Shown: piece after piece, positions 6,845 to 15,208 of the stretch | How positions within the stretch are numbered: the first letter of the stretch is position 1 | Layout of the letters: the number at the start of each line of letters is the position of its first letter | Assembly: GCA_934394435.1 (NCBI GenBank) | Contig: CAKRRN010000013.1 | Span: forward strand, 1-54,060 | Direction of reading: 5' to 3' | Origin: an uncultured Bacteroidaceae bacterium | GTDB lineage: Bacteria; Bacteroidota; Bacteroidia; Bacteroidales; Bacteroidaceae | DNA length: 54,060 nucleotides | Made by a program: the position numbers and the translations under genes | Notes under the pieces: model-generated | Seen by the model: only the letters and a program-made list of their open reading frames with translations | Told to the model about the DNA's origin: nothing | Databases searched by the model: none

Positions 6845-9800
6845 TCAGTAAGAGATGGTTACGGGTCCCATAAGTCCAGATTCACGTAGGGGTGCGTTTG
6901 GCGCAGGACCACTTATTGTCCATGTCTTACGTTCGCTTTCAGGTTGCGAGGCATCGTATGCCAGCCGGTTGAACCACGTGCTGGTGACCTTCACGGTGAG
7001 TGTGTTGTTTCCTTGACGCAACAAGTCGCTTATCTCTGTGATATACGGTTCTGTCCAGAGTACAGAAACGGGGTGCTCGTTTACGTATACATCTGCAATC
7101 ATATCTACCTTGCCCAGATCCAGCATGTAGCTTGTCTCCTTTTCTACCTTATCTATGTTAAATGTGGTGGTGTATGTGGCTGTGCCAGAAAAGGAGCGTC
7201 CCTCGTTGCCCAGGGGAAGGTCTTTCCAGGGTTTTAGGCTCGTGATGCTGATCTCTGCCGGTGCTCCCCATCCTGCAGGAAAGTCCAGTTGCCATGGACC
7301 TTCGATGCGGACAGTCTGTCCCTTTTGGGCTGTGGGGCGCTGTATGGCAGGTGATGTGCCCTGGTGGCGAAACACGATAAAGCGGCTTTCTGCCCGTTTC
7401 AGGTCAAGATCCAGAGAGGTATAACTATCAGACTGTGTGGCATTCACTTTCCATATTTGCCCGTTTATCGGGTTCCATTCTTCTGGAATTCCCTGGCTGC
7501 GAAAGCATACCTTTCCCTTGAATGTACCTTGTGGTGGTGCTGCCACGAAGTACCAGTCTGCATCCTGGGTCTGCCGGTGTAGCCACAAGAGCTTGCTGTC
7601 AGCAGACTGCACGTCAGGCTTCAGTTGCATGGCCTGTAATGCTTCGTCAATATTCATCCCTACAGCCAGCATTCCTTTGCCCACATGGTAGAGCCCAGCC
7701 TTCTGTCTCTTGCCCCATATGCGTTTTACTGCCTGCCGGAAAAGTTTTTCGTTTCGTTTGCCGTCCATTAGAGTAGCTGGACTTTTGGGAGCGGATGCGA
7801 TTATCCGTGCGCCCTGTCGCAGCAGTTGGTCTATGCGCTCGACGGTGGCAGGCAGCATGCGCTGGCTTTCGGGAATCCACAGTACACGGTATGCTATCCC
7901 TTCGGGCGTATATAGTTGTCCGTCTTTTACCGTGAGCCGGTGCATCAGTATGTCTGTGTTGCAATAATCATAATGGTAGCCCTTGGGGAAGGGTGCGTGT
8001 TGGTTGGGACGGTGCATGGCCTCGTCTCCCAAGAACCATAGCACATCGCTTACAGGTGTGCCTCTTTCGAGCATATACCCTGTACGTGCCAGACATAGTG
8101 TGAATTCACTCAAATAGGGCCACCAGGTCTGTTGCCTGAGGAAAGGCGTGCCGATGGAACTTCCGAAACTGGTGCCTGGCGGCAGGAAGTGGGTGTGCGG
8201 ATTGTGGGTATAAGTGTGAAATACGGTGTGTGTGACCCCTTCTGCCATATTGAAGTTTGCCACGTCTCGTAGCATTTGCCAATGCTCGTCCCATGTGAGC
8301 TGGAAGCTGGTGAATGCCTCTGCTGCCACGCGCGTCTTTCCGTACAGGCGTGCTGCGGAGGCTGTGGGGCGTATGGGCTTGAAGTTGACATCGCCCACAA
8401 AGCCTTCTTCAAAGGGTTGCCAGAATTCGCACATGGGAACATCTGCGTACTTATAGTATTCCATGGGGTCCATAGGTACCACATCGCCCCCTGCGGTTTC
8501 GTATTGGATCTTCATGCCTTGCTTGTGTGCCAACTCGGTCATGCGACGGAAGAAATTGTCGCAATAGAGTCGGGTGAGTACTCTGCGCCAGTCGAGTAGG
8601 AAACGCGACGTGGTCTCCTGGTCACCCACCACATAGCCCATAAGGGCTGGCATCCAGCGACGCAGGGCATAGCCCGTACGTTGCTCGAAATCCTGTTCCA
8701 TATTGGGAGTCCAGGTCTGTGTGAGACATTCCCAACTGTCCATCAGCAATCCTGCTGCAGGGTGCTTGGATAGAGGTCCGTTCATGAGACGTCCCACGTA
8801 GTTGGTAAACTGGATTTCGGCTCCAGAGGGATCGAGTTTGTTGCACTCCCATCCTGTTGCTTCTGCTGGTGCGGGTCCGTTTTTTGCTCCTGTGTTGATG
8901 TGTCCTATGCGAAGTATGGTCCATTTGCGATTGTCGGGCAACTTCCAGAGCAGATTTCCTTGCTTGTCTGTGTGGTCTGTCAGGTCTATCACTTCATCCT
9001 GTGATACAAATGAGGCGATGCTCTGACGCGTGTGTTCTTGGCTTGTCTCGTTTGCCATCAGAGTCCATCCTGCCTCGGCTCGCCAATGGTTTTTGTGAGC
9101 GGCAGAGAGCAGCTGTATCTGGCCGAGTGTCATGGGGTGTCTGTGAGTAATGGTGAGCTCATAGCATTGGGGATGTGGTATCTCGTTGCATGCCAGTTCC
9201 AAAGGCATGGTGTCTTGCCAGTTGCTCATCGGAATATTTGTACAGAGAAGAGTGTCGCGTTGTCCGTCAGCCTGACGTCCTGCCAGGGTAATATGAACAT
9301 CGGGCTGGAATACCCATGGGTGGTTCCAGGTGTTTACGGCAGGCAACTTGACTGTACGTATGGTCTTGTCCTGTGGAAGTGTGAACTGCACGGTATGTGA
9401 ACCTGCGTCGGGCAGATGGAGCGTGCCTTGCAGAGTGCCTGTGAGACAAGCTTGCCAGTCCTGTTTGTCTGTGCTTTGCACGTTTTCAGGATTGAGTCTC
9501 ATGTCCGTGTCACCTAATGGAGTGTGGAAAGCCAGTACACAGATGTCCTGCCAGTTGCGCCACTCTTCAGTCGCGTTTTGCGGTATGGGCAATTGTAAGT
9601 TTGCTACAGACTGTCTGGCCCCATCCAGATCCGTTCGGCTCCACTCCAAGTGTCGCATGGCGTTTTCTGGTTTAATCCAGGGTCCTCCTGCCATAGCCCA
9701 TCCTGGGCAGGTTTGTAATGTAAGGCGTAAGCCAAGACTGTCAGCTTGCTGTCCCACATAAGCTACCATATCCTCCCATTCTGGGGTGAGTGCCTTTATT

Positions 9801-10180
9801 CCTTCTTGGATTCCAGGCCAGAGCCCGCCAAAGTTTCCGTGAAACCAATGTACACCTGATATTCCTGCCTGACGTATGGCCTGGAGGTCTGCTGTGATGC
9901 CTTCGCGCGATACGTTTCCGCCAATGAAGTGAAACCAAGTCTCTGGCCAGTATACTCGTGGGGGATTACGGAAGCAAGTGGCATCTTGTGGTCCAAAGGG
10001 CGCATAGACCTCAGCAGGAGGTGGGGCAATGTCTGTAATACGTCCTGATGATACAGCTGGTTGGCTGACAGAGGGCTCGTTGGGGATGTAAGAAACGGAT
10101 GCGGAAAGTCTGTCTGTCTGCGCATGAGGCTGGCTGATGGCGAGTGTGGCAAACAGCATCGTGATGTATGGTTTCTTCAT
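6845..10180 (-). CDS. GH106-like alpha-L-rhamnosidase, secreted
   Basis: 1111 residues with an N-terminal signal peptide (MKKPYITMLFATLAISQPHA). From about residue 75 the protein shows features I associate with glycoside hydrolase family 106: YWPETWFHFIGGNVSREGIT, DLQAIRQAGISGVHWFHG, and CPGWAMAGGPWIKPENAMRHL. The large catalytic region continues to about 900 and includes MLRDVANFNMAEGVTHTVFHT and LARTGYMLERGTPVSDVLWF. The last 150 residues read as a galactose-binding-like beta-sandwich (PLGNEGRSFSGTATYTTTF, VYVNEHPVSVLW). GH106 enzymes release terminal L-rhamnose from plant polysaccharides such as rhamnogalacturonan II and pectin; the exact substrate cannot be read here. No SusC/SusD pair or other polysaccharide-utilisation gene is adjacent, so it stands alone. 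Its promoter box is divergent from that of pfkA. Confidence 0.8.
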   Translation of the reverse strand: MKKPYITMLFATLAISQPHAQTDRLSASVSYIPNEPSVSQPAVSSGRITDIAPPPAEVYAPFGPQDATCFRNPPRVYWPETWFHFIGGNVSREGITADLQAIRQAGISGVHWFHGNFGGLWPGIQEGIKALTPEWEDMVAYVGQQADSLGLRLTLQTCPGWAMAGGPWIKPENAMRHLEWSRTDLDGARQSVANLQLPIPQNATEEWRNWQDICVLAFHTPLGDTDMRLNPENVQSTDKQDWQACLTGTLQGTLHLPDAGSHTVQFTLPQDKTIRTVKLPAVNTWNHPWVFQPDVHITLAGRQADGQRDTLLCTNIPMSNWQDTMPLELACNEIPHPQCYELTITHRHPMTLGQIQLLSAAHKNHWRAEAGWTLMANETSQEHTRQSIASFVSQDEVIDLTDHTDKQGNLLWKLPDNRKWTILRIGHINTGAKNGPAPAEATGWECNKLDPSGAEIQFTNYVGRLMNGPLSKHPAAGLLMDSWECLTQTWTPNMEQDFEQRTGYALRRWMPALMGYVVGDQETTSRFLLDWRRVLTRLYCDNFFRRMTELAHKQGMKIQYETAGGDVVPMDPMEYYKYADVPMCEFWQPFEEGFVGDVNFKPIRPTASAARLYGKTRVAAEAFTSFQLTWDEHWQMLRDVANFNMAEGVTHTVFHTYTHNPHTHFLPPGTSFGSSIGTPFLRQQTWWPYLSEFTLCLARTGYMLERGTPVSDVLWFLGDEAMHRPNQHAPFPKGYHYDYCNTDILMHRLTVKDGQLYTPEGIAYRVLWIPESQRMLPATVERIDQLLRQGARIIASAPKSPATLMDGKRNEKLFRQAVKRIWGKRQKAGLYHVGKGMLAVGMNIDEALQAMQLKPDVQSADSKLLWLHRQTQDADWYFVAAPPQGTFKGKVCFRSQGIPEEWNPINGQIWKVNATQSDSYTSLDLDLKRAESRFIVFRHQGTSPAIQRPTAQKGQTVRIEGPWQLDFPAGWGAPAEISITSLKPWKDLPLGNEGRSFSGTATYTTTFNIDKVEKETSYMLDLGKVDMIADVYVNEHPVSVLWTEPYITEISDLLRQGNNTLTVKVTSTWFNRLAYDASQPESERKTWTISGPAPNAPLRESGLMGPVTISY

Positions 10181-10216
10181 ATCGTTGTGTTTTCAGTTAG
10201 TTTCATATACTCATAA

Positions 10217-10224
10217 CAAATTTA
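10217..10224 (-). promoter_or_regulatory. -7 box of the rhamnosidase gene (TAAATTTG)
   Basis: The minus strand reads TAAATTTG about 37 bp upstream of the start codon, matching TAnnTTTG. Confidence 0.5.
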
Positions 10225-10353
10225 CAAAATTCCTAATAAAAAATGCCCGCTTAAAGGAAAGAAATGGCAAAATGCATAGTAAATGTGCGGCAAAGTTTTT
10301 AAACGGAGCATAAATAAGGTCTTTCTGAAAAGGTCACTTACACGATTTATCCG

Positions 10354-10362
10354 TACTTTTGC
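10354..10362 (+). promoter_or_regulatory. -7 box of pfkA (TACTTTTGC)
   Basis: TACTTTTGC matches TAnnTTTG and lies 33 bp before the pfkA ATG. It also shows that the upstream TTG at 10359 cannot be the translation start. Confidence 0.65.
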
Positions 10363-10394
10363 AGTGTGTAAGGATAACAAACAGAATCGGAACT

Positions 10395-11372
10395 ATGAGA
10401 AAGATTAACTGTATTGGCATTTTAACCAGTGGAGGTGATGCTCCAGGTATGAACGCGGCTATACGTGCCGTAACACGGGCTGCCATCGCCAACGACTTTA
10501 GGGTGATGGCTATCTATCGCGGCTATGAGGGACTCATAAACGATGAGATACAGGAGTTTACCACCGAGAATGTAAGCAATATTATCCAGCGGGGTGGTAC
10601 CATACTGAAGACAGCACGTAGCCATGAGTTTGAAACTCAAGAAGGGAGACAGCGTGCGTATGAGAATATGCTGAAGCGAGGTATCGATGCACTCGTGGTG
10701 ATAGGTGGTAACGGCTCGCTTACAGGAGCACGCATCTTTGCGGAGGAATTTGATGTTCCGTGTATCGGACTGCCAGGTACTATTGATAACGACCTAAATG
10801 GGACAGATAGTACCATAGGATATGATACCACTCTCAATACAATTACATCCTGTGTAGACAAGATACGTGACACGGCCACCAGTCACGAGCGTATCTTCTT
10901 TGTTGAGGTGATGGGGCGTGATGCTGGCTTCCTGGCTCAGAATAGTGCGATTGCTGCGGGTGCTGAGGCAGCCATCATTCCAGAGGACAGCACGGGTGCT
11001 GACCAGTTGGAGCATTTTATTGGTCGTGGCATTCGAAAGAGCAAGTCGAGCAGTATCGTTATTGTAAGTGAGAGCCCAAAGTGTGGTGCTATGTATTATG
11101 CAGACCGTGTGCGCAAGGAATATCCCGAATATGATGTGCGTGTGTCTATATTAGGACATCTGCAGCGTGGTGGTAGTCCGAGTGCTGGTGACCGTATCTT
11201 GGCAAGCCGATTGGGCGTGGGAGCCATACAGGCCATTATGGAGGGACAGCGTAATGTCATGATTGGTATCAAGAATGACGAGGTGGTGTATGTGCCATTC
11301 TCCAATGCCATCAAGAGCGACAAACCTGTGAAGAAGGAACTTATTGATGTGCTTGCACTATTGAGTATCTGA
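10395..11372 (+). CDS. pfkA: ATP-dependent 6-phosphofructokinase
   Basis: Phosphorylates fructose 6-phosphate to fructose 1,6-bisphosphate, the committed step of glycolysis. The 325-residue protein begins MRKINCIGILTSGGDAPGMN, the nucleotide-binding loop of the PfkA family. It continues with GGNGSLTGA and the substrate-binding PGTIDNDLNGTDSTIGYDT segment, whose TIDND carries the catalytic Asp. Further motifs are VEVMGRDAGFLA and LGHLQRGGSPSAGDR. GGNGSLTGA has the small residue typical of ATP-dependent rather than pyrophosphate-dependent enzymes. Length is normal (about 320). The ATG at 10395 is preferred because the promoter box overlaps the upstream in-frame TTG. It has its own promoter and terminator, so it is monocistronic. 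Confidence 0.95.
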   Translation: MRKINCIGILTSGGDAPGMNAAIRAVTRAAIANDFRVMAIYRGYEGLINDEIQEFTTENVSNIIQRGGTILKTARSHEFETQEGRQRAYENMLKRGIDALVVIGGNGSLTGARIFAEEFDVPCIGLPGTIDNDLNGTDSTIGYDTTLNTITSCVDKIRDTATSHERIFFVEVMGRDAGFLAQNSAIAAGAEAAIIPEDSTGADQLEHFIGRGIRKSKSSSIVIVSESPKCGAMYYADRVRKEYPEYDVRVSILGHLQRGGSPSAGDRILASRLGVGAIQAIMEGQRNVMIGIKNDEVVYVPFSNAIKSDKPVKKELIDVLALLSI

Positions 11373-11406
11373 TATTTGAACATAATATATATAGAGAGAA
11401 ATATAA

Positions 11407-11442
11407 AAGGGCGTTTCGATGAATCTCGAAGCACCCTTTTTT
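11407..11442 (+). terminator. Intrinsic terminator of pfkA
   Basis: An 11-bp stem with one mismatch (GGGCGTTTCGA with TCGAAGCACCC) is followed by TTTTTT. It starts 35 bp after the pfkA stop codon. Confidence 0.8.
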
Positions 11443-11473
11443 AATATTTTAACCTCTGTTCGCTAAACTCCAA

Positions 11474-12020
11474 TCGGTCATTAGACCGAAACAAGGAAGG
11501 CTCACCCGATAAATCTGGGAGGATTATAGTGTATTCACCATGTTCAAGTAATATAGTCTTCAATAGCCAGCGAAGACGACTTCAATAGCCAGCGAAGACG
11601 GCTTCAATAGCCAACGAAGACGTATTACTTTTTAGAGTGACTTTTTATTGATTTCCGTAGATACGTTTTCTCTCTGTATAAACAGTAAAAATGTAGACAC
11701 ACTATCCATCTCTTATGAAAACGATAATAGTGGACCACAATAGGCCTTTTCTTTTTTCCTAACTGGGAAAATATTTTTCTCCAACTAAGAAAATAAATTG
11801 AGCCGTTTCGTATGGACCTTATTATTATATCCTTTGTACAGATTGTACAGACAAGCAAGCTGGCTTATAAGTACAGGTTGTGCCTGTGGATTTACCTCCG
11901 AAACTCCCCCTGGTTTATCGGGTGAACCACAAGGAACCCATTCCTGCTGATGGATCGTGCTTACCAATCCCTTATCCGTCTTTCTTCCGGCATTTTCGTT
12001 TCCTGCTTAGTCTCGACAAA
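11474..12020. repeat. Dispersed modular repeat, copy A
   Basis: This gene-free stretch holds a full copy of the window's main repeat family. In order: the palindrome TCGGTCATTAGACCGA (11474-11489), a left inverted end (11500-11521), a hairpin array (11546-11630), a conserved core starting with ATTGATTTCCGTAGATACG (11647), a polypyrimidine and AACTGGGAAAATATTTTTC stretch, a right inverted end (11904-11927) and an outer module (about 11935-12010) resembling, in reverse, 25250-25320 and 47130-47205. The 428 bp between the inverted ends resemble a MITE. Small reading frames here are not supported as genes. Confidence 0.75.
11546..11630. repeat. Three tandem 22-nt hairpin units inside copy A
   Basis: Units lie at 11556-11577, 11578-11599 and 11600-11621. 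Each has a left arm (GTCTTC, GACTTC or GGCTTC), a 10-base loop (AATAGCCAGC, AATAGCCAGC, AATAGCCAAC) and the right arm GAAGAC. The whole array is bracketed by AAGTAATA (11546-11553) and TATTACTT (11623-11630), an 8-bp inverted pair. A transcript could fold into a closed stem carrying three hairpins. The array at 46858-46919 has the same arms but different loops. Confidence 0.8.
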
Positions 12021-12096
12021 GTACACTATGCCTTGCCTTCGACACGCTTGAAAACAATCTGTTCGAAGTAAAGACTCGCACTTAATCGTGTGTGCA

Positions 12097-13959
12097 TTAC
12101 TGGATGACAAGCATGGTCCAGTAGGTTAGAGAGGGGAGTGTGAAGGTCAGTTTCCCGTCTTCTTGCTTGAAGTCAAGTTCTTGCATGGCTCCACCCAGTT
12201 GGTCGGGAGTTGCTACATATATGTGCTCCACCTTTTTCTCGTAATTAGCCAGACAGAGCGGAATGTTAGTCTTCTTACTTGGAGCTTTCATGGTTCCGTC
12301 CATATCTCTCCAGCTAAGACTGTTTGCTGAGGTGAAATTGAGCAGGTGCAGTACCAGACAGTCATCTTTTTCTCTTGCGATAGAAGTTACACCTCCCAAT
12401 TGTGGCTCCCATCCGTTGATGGAGATTTTTCCAGATGTGTCTGTGGGTACGAGAGCTGCATCTGTGCTGAGTGTTCCTCCATCGCGTAGCAGATTCTGGT
12501 AGGCAGTCAAGAAGTCGTAGTACCAGGTGATGTGTGTCTTGAGTGTCTCACTCATGGTGACGGCAGAGTAGGGGAAGTACTCTCTGCAGAGCATGTGGTC
12601 GCCCCCAAGTTCTAAGTGGCTTCCGCCCAAAGCAAACATTACGGCATCTGTCATCAGTACGCCTGGCGTATTGAACTGTGTGTTGTTGAGGTTGTAGTTC
12701 ATATAGGCTGCGAATACTGTGTTGAGTGTTCCACCGCTGTTGCGCCTGTTTGTTTCCAAAATGTTGTATAGGTCGGAGAAGTTTTTCTCATAATCCCATA
12801 GTTCGTTGTACAGAAAGTCTACCCGTCGGCTTTTTGCTATTTCCTTGGTGGCGTAGCTACTGACGGAGTTCATTATCAATCTCTTGTTTGGGAAATTGCT
12901 CTTTACTCCATTCAAGTATTTTGCGAAGGCTGTTGGGAAGTCAATCTCCTTGCCGTCAGACCCATATCTTTTCCCTCGTGATCCTAATTGGTCAATCTGA
13001 TAGCCATCGAAGTCAAGGTGGTCGTATACCTCTGCTATGCGTTTGTAGGAGTAGCTGAGCCAACCGTATAGTCCAGGGTTGACCAGGTATATGTTGCTTT
13101 TCCATGAGGACGGTAGCTCATGGCAGTCTCGCTCGGTGTGTGCAGCATCCTTGTAGACGAACCATGACTTGCTTACTCCATCTTGCTCCGCATCATCGAG
13201 TGCTCCGTAGCAGAGATTGTAGAAGATACTCTTCATGCCTCTGTCGTGCTGTGCCTTGATGTAGTTTTTTACACTACTTGTGTAGATGGTTCGGTTGGCT
13301 ATGTCTTTATAAGTGTCCATTGCCACTCCGTCTTTGCCTCCCCATGGCCAATGGTGCTTGTAGTGCCAGTCTTGGAATTGTACTCCATTGATGTGGCAAC
13401 GGCACAGCCAGTTCATTTCCTGTGCGGTAGTGCCTGCGTTTTTGCTGCTTCCAAAATCAGCAACGAATCCGTATCTTGGAAATCGTTTCCAGTCAGAACT
13501 TACGTCCACAGCAATGGTACCTCGTATGATTTCTTTGTCCGCTCTTGTCTGGTAAACTTGTACCATGTAGCCCTTGAAGTCTTCATCTGGTGTTTGCCAT
13601 GTCCATGATGTTGTGGTCAGAGGCTCCTCTTTCAGCACTTTTCCCAGATGCATATAGCGTACGTATGCTTTTACGAGACGTGTTCCTGTGTATTTGAATG
13701 TTACTGTCGCACCAGGATGGTAGCAGGCAGAGTCTGTACTGAGTTGCAACGTAAGGTCTGCAGATTGCTCGCGTGGTGTCTGATACTGTGGCAATTCTTC
13801 GAAGGCGATGCTGTCTATGTCGTTCATAGACAACTCTGTCGTAGAACCGTCTGTCTTGTGGATCTGTATGCTTTGAGCGCAAAGCCCTGTGGTCTGAAGC
13901 GCCATCAGAGCCAGTATTGCCATACGAAATGGCTTACTTGAATGTCTTGTTGTTGTCAT
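12097..13959 (-). CDS. GH66-family secreted dextranase-like enzyme
   Basis: 620 residues from ATG 13959. An upstream in-frame TTG is excluded because it overlaps the -7 box. The N-terminus is a signal peptide (FRMAILALMALQTTGLCAQ). Next comes a short segment, IQIHKTDGSTTELSMNDIDS, of a type common in secreted Bacteroidetes proteins. A beta-sandwich region follows at about 60-150, then a catalytic (beta/alpha)8 region with RYGFVADFG, INGVQFQDWHYKHHWPWGG, FDGYQIDQLG (Asp at about 322, likely nucleophile) and FLYNELWDYE (Glu at about 385, likely acid/base). These match glycoside hydrolase family 66 (endo-dextranases and cycloisomaltooligosaccharide transferases acting on alpha-1,6-glucan). No CITase-specific insertion was recognised, so dextranase activity is the more likely guess. 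It lies outside any visible polysaccharide locus. Confidence 0.75.
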   Translation of the reverse strand: MTTTRHSSKPFRMAILALMALQTTGLCAQSIQIHKTDGSTTELSMNDIDSIAFEELPQYQTPREQSADLTLQLSTDSACYHPGATVTFKYTGTRLVKAYVRYMHLGKVLKEEPLTTTSWTWQTPDEDFKGYMVQVYQTRADKEIIRGTIAVDVSSDWKRFPRYGFVADFGSSKNAGTTAQEMNWLCRCHINGVQFQDWHYKHHWPWGGKDGVAMDTYKDIANRTIYTSSVKNYIKAQHDRGMKSIFYNLCYGALDDAEQDGVSKSWFVYKDAAHTERDCHELPSSWKSNIYLVNPGLYGWLSYSYKRIAEVYDHLDFDGYQIDQLGSRGKRYGSDGKEIDFPTAFAKYLNGVKSNFPNKRLIMNSVSSYATKEIAKSRRVDFLYNELWDYEKNFSDLYNILETNRRNSGGTLNTVFAAYMNYNLNNTQFNTPGVLMTDAVMFALGGSHLELGGDHMLCREYFPYSAVTMSETLKTHITWYYDFLTAYQNLLRDGGTLSTDAALVPTDTSGKISINGWEPQLGGVTSIAREKDDCLVLHLLNFTSANSLSWRDMDGTMKAPSKKTNIPLCLANYEKKVEHIYVATPDQLGGAMQELDFKQEDGKLTFTLPSLTYWTMLVIQ

Positions 13960-13965
13960 TTCTTT

Positions 13966-13974
13966 GCAAAAATA
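13966..13974 (-). promoter_or_regulatory. -7 box almost touching the GH66 start codon
   Basis: The minus strand reads TATTTTTGC with only six bases between it and the ATG at 13959. If used, the transcript would start at or within a few bases of the ATG. Confidence 0.45.
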
Positions 13975-14155
13975 CAATTTTTGCTTGAATTGCCACTTTA
14001 ACTCAAACTAAAAAAAATCTGTGTGAGAATATTGACGACTCAATAGAAAATTTGTAGAACTTAGTTTGTATTATTGAGTAGCAAGTATTTTCGATGTTAA
14101 CTGGAATAAACATAATTTGAAAAAATTTGCTTGAATGGAAAAGTGCTCCAGGTCA

Positions 14156-14193
14156 TAAAAAAAGAATCAATATCATCACTGACCTTGATTCTT
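14156..14193 (-). terminator. Terminator of the tRNA operon
   Basis: A 9-bp stem, AAGAATCAA (14162-14170) with TTGATTCTT (14185-14193), is followed in the minus-strand transcript by a run of U encoded by the A-tract at 14157-14163. It lies about 40 bp beyond the last tRNA. Confidence 0.7.
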
Positions 14194-14235
14194 AAACCTT
14201 AAAAATCTAATACCATGAAAAACACTTTTTGCGTG

Positions 14236-14309
14236 CGGTGCGTACGGGACTCGAACCCGTGACCCCATGCGTGACAGGCATGTATTCTAACCTACTGAAC
14301 TAACGCACC
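14236..14309 (-). tRNA. tRNA-Asp (anticodon GTC)
   Basis: 74-nt cloverleaf on the minus strand: acceptor GGTGCGT/ACGCACC, discriminator G as expected for Asp, anticodon loop CTGTCAC within stem CATGC/GCATG. Last gene of the five-tRNA operon. Confidence 0.9.
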
Positions 14310-14321
14310 AACATTTCAAAG

Positions 14322-14394
14322 AGCGGAAAACGAGACTCGAACTCGCGACCCCAACCTTGGCAAGGTTGTGCTCTACCAACTGAGCTATTTCCGC
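14322..14394 (-). tRNA. tRNA-Gly (anticodon GCC)
   Basis: 73-nt cloverleaf on the minus strand: acceptor GCGGAAA paired with TTTCCGC, D arm GCTC/GAGC, anticodon loop TTGCCAA, T arm with TTCGAGT. No encoded CCA. Confidence 0.9.
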
Positions 14395-14404
14395 ATAGCG
14401 TAAG

Positions 14405-14487
14405 TGGGTAGAGATGGATTCGAACCACCGAAGGCGTAAGCCAGCAGATTTACAGTCTGCCCCATTTGGCCACTCTGGTATCTACCC
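14405..14487 (-). tRNA. tRNA-Tyr (anticodon GTA)
   Basis: 83 nt with the long variable arm of a class II tRNA (CTGGCTTACGCCTTCGG region). Acceptor GGGTAGA/TCTACCC, anticodon stem CAGA/TCTG with loop CTGTAAA. Confidence 0.9.
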
Positions 14488-14513
14488 AGTTCCACTGACT
14501 CACTGTCAGGTGG

Positions 14514-14587
14514 TGACTCCTATAGGATTCAAACCTATAACCTTTTGATCCGTAGTCAAATGCTCTATTCAGTTGAGCTAAGGAGCC
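14514..14587 (-). tRNA. tRNA-Arg (anticodon ACG)
   Basis: 74-nt cloverleaf on the minus strand: acceptor GGCTCCT/AGGAGTC with one G-U pair, anticodon stem TTTGA/TCAAA with loop CTACGGA. A34 would normally be edited to inosine to read CGU, CGC and CGA. Confidence 0.9.
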
Positions 14588-14604
14588 ATTCCATCATTTT
14601 CCTG

Positions 14605-14679
14605 TGGACGTTGACGGGTTCGAACCGCCGACCCTCTGCTTGTAAGGCAGATGCTCTGAACCAGCTGAGCTAAACGTCC
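14605..14679 (-). tRNA. tRNA-Val (anticodon TAC)
   Basis: 75-nt cloverleaf on the minus strand: acceptor GGACGTT/AACGTCC, anticodon stem TCTGC/GCAGA with loop CTTACAA. First gene of the operon. With the CAC species at 4468-4542 the window supplies two valine isoacceptors. Confidence 0.9.
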
Positions 14680-14737
14680 ATGCTTTCGGATTTTCTTGTC
14701 TGCTTCGCTTAGCAGCGTTTGTTTCCGTTTTGCGATT

Positions 14738-14746
14738 GCAAAGGTA
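14738..14746 (-). promoter_or_regulatory. -7 box of the five-tRNA operon (TACCTTTGC)
   Basis: The minus strand reads TACCTTTGC about 60 bp before the first tRNA. Confidence 0.65.
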
Positions 14747-14801
14747 GGCCGATTTGCGATAACTGCAAAGTATTGCCATCTTTTTTTGCAGAAAAAGTGT
14801 G

Positions 14802-15170
14802 TTTTATTTTTGCTCTCATTATATATATATTGCGCGCGCGTCATTTTTCGCTTCTAAGAGCCCTTCTGTAGTCGCACAAGAGTGTTTTTCTTCGGGATGC
14901 CTTTGGGATGTTCTGTGAGGGTAATTTCTGCTTTTCGTGTGTAAAATCACCAGGGATCTTTCGTTTTGAGGGTGATTTTATGATGTGCGTTCCTGTTTGT
15001 ATAAGAAATGCCTCTTCTTTGAAGAAATGTTGGTCGTATCTTTTTTCTCGTATCTTAATACATTTTTTTATCATCAACATGTTTAATCCCTGGTTAGACT
15101 GATGGTAAAAGAAGCCTGTTTGCTGTGGAGGTGAAAAATAGGACATGAAATTCGGTATTTAGAAAAAAAA
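14802..15170. other. Gene-free stretch with alternating TA/GC tract and a hairpin
   Basis: No gene is supported here. 14806-14812 contains a plus-strand promoter-like TATTTTTGC, followed at 14818-14840 by an alternating tract ATTATATATATATT joined to GCGCGCGCG. A 10-bp perfect hairpin, TAAAATCACC (14942-14951) with GGTGATTTTA (14971-14980), lies further on. The longest frames run through T-rich filler and look accidental. Confidence 0.4.
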
Positions 15171-15173
15171 ATG

Positions 15174-15181
15174 TACTTTTG
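15174..15181 (+). promoter_or_regulatory. -7 box of the PAP2 gene (TACTTTTG)
   Basis: TACTTTTG lies 28 bp before the ATG at 15209 and matches TAnnTTTG. Confidence 0.6.
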
Positions 15182-15208
15182 TGTCGAAAATGATACTAAA
15201 CGAGATTT

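Noticed and set aside
11556..11621. Tandem 22-nt units considered as a CRISPR array
   Set aside because: Units are contiguous without unique 30-40 nt spacers, only ten bases per unit could vary, and there are no cas genes in the window.
11625..12071. Short frames of 60-77 codons within repeat copy A
   Set aside because: They are not conserved as open frames in copies B and C of the same repeat, so coding is unlikely.
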